Under the pieces are notes generated by a model. The model saw only the letters and a program-made list of their open reading frames with translations. It was not told the origin of the DNA and searched no databases. Source: Triplophysa rosa (lineage: Eukaryota > Chordata > Actinopteri > Cypriniformes > Nemacheilidae). From it: a stretch of 64,000 bases of DNA. The stretch is taken from positions 23,646,848 to 23,710,847 of the forward strand of contig NC_079895.1 of the NCBI RefSeq assembly GCF_024868665.1, written 5' to 3'. Position numbers and translations under genes: made by a program. Of this stretch, positions 52,301 to 57,522 are shown in pieces; position 1 is the stretch's first letter; every line of letters starts with the position of its first letter.

Positions 52301-55300
52301 AATCATTTACATTAATGCTAAATGAAAAAAGAGAAATGTTTTGAGTCGCGGTAAATAGCATTTAGGAAGTAAAATGTGCTTAAAAACTGTATTGGTTTGA
52401 GAAAAACACTTAATTTTCTTGAGGAAAACTTGAAGGTGTTACTTAAATGGATTCGTTTTTTTCCTTTTTTTATTCACCCAATGCTTCATTTTTATCAGTG
52501 AACTTTGAGCACTTCTTTCCCGATAAAGTGCCTCTCTATGCCTTATTTCTCATCTCTCCCTTCCATCTCTTCTGTACAGTGTTGGGTGTAACTAGTTACT
52601 AAGTAATTAGTTACTGTAATTTAATTACTTTTCCCTTGAAAAAGTAAAGTAAGGGATTACTCTTATTTTTCTGTAATTTAATTAGTTACTTCTGATGTAA
52701 TTAAACTAAATACTTTGTGTAATATGTGTGTGTGCAGAAGAGGAATTTACATCAAAATTCAAAGTCTAACTTTAAAATGCGTGCTTTAATGTATAATTCT
52801 CACATTTGTAATTAATAATAATACTTTATGTAGTTTTATATTATTTATTTGAATAAATTAAAAGAGCCGTTTCATGTCTATCCTTGAATCACTTAACTCA
52901 TTAAGGTTGATGTTGGATATAGAATGTAATTAGTAATAAGTAATTAAATACTTTTTGAAGAGAGTAACTTGTACAGTAATCTAATTACATTATCGAATGT
53001 GTAATTAGTAACTAGTAATTAATTACTTTTTCAAAGTAACTTCCCCAACACTGCTTCTGTATATCTAGGTCAGGGAGGGGTGTGTGTGTGTGGACTTTAT
53101 ATCCTGGTGGGGACCTAAACCTGAATGCACACCAACACATGAGGACTCGTTTGACTCGGGGAAAAAAAGCTTATCAATCGTAAAGAACAATATTTTTTTA
53201 AAAATCTAAAAATGCAAAAAGTTTTCTATGATCTTTAGGTTTGGGGTAGGGGATAAAATATACAGTTTGTATAGTATAAAAAACATTACGCCTATGGACT
53301 GTCCCCACAGAGATAATAAACCAGATGTGTGTGTGTGTGCGAGCTGTCTAACAAGCTCGGTCTTATGTAAGCCGCACAGAACATGAGCCGCTGGCACCCC
53401 TGGTTGCCCACATCATGAGGACCAGGCCCACAGTTCCCTGCTTACATAAGCGCTTGTTTGATTCCCCTTGAGTGACCGAGACAGTAATATGAAGTAAGAT
53501 TATGAAATTCTGCTGCGGTTTGAAGGAAAAAACACAGATGAGCGGTTTGGTTGGTTCAGTTTGACCTTTGATGAGAGAATGGGATAAACATGATTTTGTT
53601 TTATTTGGGCGTCTTCTTTTTATTGTGTCCTGAAAATGAGAAGATTTGGTGCTGTGGTCATGGTCAAGAATTTCCTCTTTTTCTGGGAATTGGGGCATCC
53701 CAAAGATATTTTGATGTAAAACAGGCCTTTACTGCGAAATGCCACAATTTTTTTTCCTACTGAGTTGCTACATGACTAAGCCGTGTCATCAACGTCTTTC
53801 CATTTATTATTATATTATTCCATCAGAACATCTGTTTGCCTTAAGAAAAGCATATTGCACATTTTTAACGTTTCAAATACCAGTTTAAATACCAGATTTG
53901 TTCAGTACAGTCATGTGTTGTTTTTATGTCCTGTCCTGTTTGTATAATGATATCACTGTTTAAAAAATGAAAAAAAAGGAATGGTCATCAAAACAGCACA
54001 GTATTGCATAAATATGCTGAGAGGTTTGAAAATGCAGCATTCAAATATAAAAAAAAACTTTTTTGGAACTTTGTAATACCTTGGTTTATCTTGGTAATAA
54101 AAAAGTGATGTATAAATATTAACAATTTAGTTACATTATATTACCATTATGGACACCATCACAGTGCTTTTTTATTGATATTTTTTCCCAATAAGTTTTA
54201 TTGAAACACAGAGATTAAAGATCTATTGCAATCTTACATATTTTGTTTCTTTCGCCCATAAACATACAAACAGGAGAGAGAAAAGAAAAGGCTTTTTTAC
54301 AAAACAATAAAGAGGTATGGAAGTTCTGAAGGAAGCGTCGCTGCAAATGTGTGTGGCTCCAAACTATTTGAAAGTTGTAAAAGCAGCGTGCAGAAACTAT
54401 ATCATCAGTTTATTGAATCTGTTGATTGTTCTAAATTGAATTACAAGAGGATAGACCATAATGTATATCATCACTCAGCCAACCTCAAGCTCTATATGTT
54501 GCGGTCGTAGACTGAAGCGGTAAGAATTCAATTTCAAACACACGTCCCAATAAACTGCTGCTTTAAGCTTGAGTTCTCACCGGTTACTGTATGAATCAGA
54601 TAATCAAATGCAATACAGACACAGAATCAGACATACGTCCTGTGATATTTTTCTGTTACTGTAATCCAGAATGACTCCAGTTCCCAGAATCGACTCTCTT
54701 CAGTGCTAAAAATCATGATGTTGCTGATATAGCAGAACTATGATCTCAGAAACTTTCCAGATCCTGAGTCACCTTGGTGAAATGAATGCCTTTATGTTGA
54801 CCTAGATCCATTAAGCCATCTAAACTCAATTTCCCCCAAATGACATGATTCTAAAGTATAGAGAGCAAATGAAGATAACCAGTGAGGAGGGTCTGATTTT
54901 TTAATAAAGAATGGCGCATACACACTTCCGCCATGAATAGAAATAGCGCATTACAGAAAATACAGAAAACTGCGTTTATGTAAAATCAAAAGTGTGTGTG
55001 TGTGTGTGGGTGTGTGTGTTGAATGATTCATTCATAGCTCTTCTACAACTCGGTTGCTATGCCAACATCATCTTTTAAAGGCGTGGGGATATGAATAGGC
55101 ACATGTGCAGTACAGCTCATCCTTTTCATTCTCTGCTTTATTCATGCTGTTGGCACAAAGTGTTTTGGGGAACTTAAGCCAGACAAAAAATGGATAGCTT
55201 TACGTTGCAAGGATCCTGCACTTAGTAATGTTTCCTTATCTATGCGATGGCATTCATACTTTGTTCATTGTGGTTTAATTGGCCCTTTGCTAAGCCCTGT

Positions 55301-57491
55301 CTTAAAACACTACTGGCCGATCACGACAACAGACAAGCTTACAGGCTTTACTTATTTCTAGGTTATTTTATAAGTTTATAAAATACATGTGGGTTTGAAA
55401 GTTTTGAACAGAATCTTACAAAATTCTGAGACGGAGTCAAATTCTTTTTGGTGTCACTGTATGGTAAACGCACATGTACAATCGAGCGTCCTTGCAGTAC
55501 ATAAGACACAATTTATGGAAATGCTCGGGTGTCTAAAAGTGTGCTGTGTTTTTATTTGGTTCCGTGTAGCTCCTGAAGAAGAAGGGAGCGACGTCCTTCC
55601 TCCAGAAGCTGGAGCGCTGTGGACCGGTTACTGTGGCAGTTCAGCTGAGGGTGAGTACACAGACACATGAAAACTCCAAAACCTGACCTGACTCGATGTG
55701 ACCTGACCTATTTGGATGCTGTGATGTCATCAGGCTTAAAAAAACACTCAACAAAAACAACAACAAAATAAAAGTGCCATAGAAACGTCTTAAAGAGTTT
55801 ACCCCAAAATATGACCGTTTACTTGCCCTAATGGTGTTCCACTGTGAAACAAATGAAGTTATTCAAATATTTTAGTTGTTATTAAACCGAAACGTATGGA
55901 TTCAGTGTTATGCCTTCAGAGGTTTAATCCAGGTCTTCTCAACGTGTGCCCTCAGAGTTACTTTGTATGACGATAAGGCCATAATTTATGTCATTATTCA
56001 CTCTGAAATCAATGATCATGTCAATACCATTCAATTTTATTGATTTCCGTGGGTCTTTTAACTAAACGTCACTACAGAAGAAACAATAAACAAGAAGCGT
56101 ACGAGAGAGTAAATGATGGTGGTTTTTTTGGTAGCTCTTGCCTTATAAGCCCATGTGTTTATGGTTTAAAGAACAGGCTTCAGAAGAAGTGCTCTTTTGT
56201 TCTGCTGGCCTCTTTGGCCCAGTGTGGTTTGTGGGCAGAAAAGATTTTGGCCTGCTGATGTCTCGGTGATTAGGGTGGATGAAGAATGAGGGCATGGTTT
56301 TGGATAGCACTTGGTTCCCTTGAAGATTGTTAACACTATGGCTGTGTGAACGCTGTTCTGTTTGTTTCTTCACATCCCGACACAGCAAAATAGGTTCAGC
56401 TAATGGGACTGTTTGTCTGATGGCAGATGGGTTTGTTTTGATGAAACATCTTTCATTTAAGAATGGTCAGTATTTAAGCCAGTATTATGAACTAGAAAAT
56501 CACACATCCACCTATCACAATTCTCTTGAATGGTTAGATCACAGAAAATGGTACTGTCATCATTTACTCGATTCAAACGTGTGCTCCATAAAATAAAAGC
56601 TAACAAATCTCATTTGCGTTTGCATTTTCTTGCGTTTCAAAAGACTTAAAATGTAGTGCACAGGTTGTATGCCTTTCTTGGAGCTTATTGCTTTGCTGAA
56701 ATAAAATTTTTTTTTTTTTTGCTGAATTTTTTTTTATATGGGGTTGGATCAACAAGAGGATAATAAATAACATTTTTGGGTGAACTACTCGGCTTGTCCA
56801 CACCGGGTAGATAATCGCACGTGTTTATCGTCGATGTTTAACGCCTCGTGACTAAACAAAGGGCGCCAATGCGAGTGTGCACACCGACGTGCAAAACGGC
56901 AGGTGTAAAAGCGTCATTTACAAAAAACACCTCGGGCTCGTTTTTTTTGGTTTGACGCGCCACGTTAAAAACTGGCCGACCAATGAGATTGCCGCTTTTG
57001 TTCACGTGCCTGGAGCTGCTAAAGTTACAGTAAAACACGACTTGGTGGCGCTCAAGCACAAGTCTTGCCGATCACACATTGACGAAGAGGAAGCAAGATG
57101 AATTCTTCTTTAAAGCGGCCCTAACACACGCGGTTTCTGCCAATCTCATATTAATCTTGAGTACCTATAGAGTAGTATTGCATACTTCGTATCTTCGAAG
57201 AGTGTTTAGTTTGATCACATTTATAAAAGATAGATATTTTCCGAAAGCATACGGTGCGTGCGGGGGGGAGGGGTAGGCTGAACTAAAGCACGTGCGCACC
57301 CATTGCCAACAAAACACAGACATCAGTTTCACTCACCGCATGCGGTTCATGTCCGGCATCTTTTAGCGCTGGGACGGCTCCATATATCAGTTTCAAACGA
57401 TCTCCAAATCCAGCGTTATATCCACCGTTTATATAACATTCATCACCCAAATGCAGTGAACAAACAAACACCTGAACTTCACGAACGTATG

Positions 57492-57522
<31 letters not shown>

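Larger units (their letters stand above)
51676..55569 (+). other. myo16 intron 20
   Basis: It holds a 5'-truncated fold-back MITE (52068-52302), a hAT MITE (52577-53053) and a (GT)n-associated repeat (53077-53335). I see no structure in 53340-55569 apart from a short (GT)n near 54992. Confidence 0.75.
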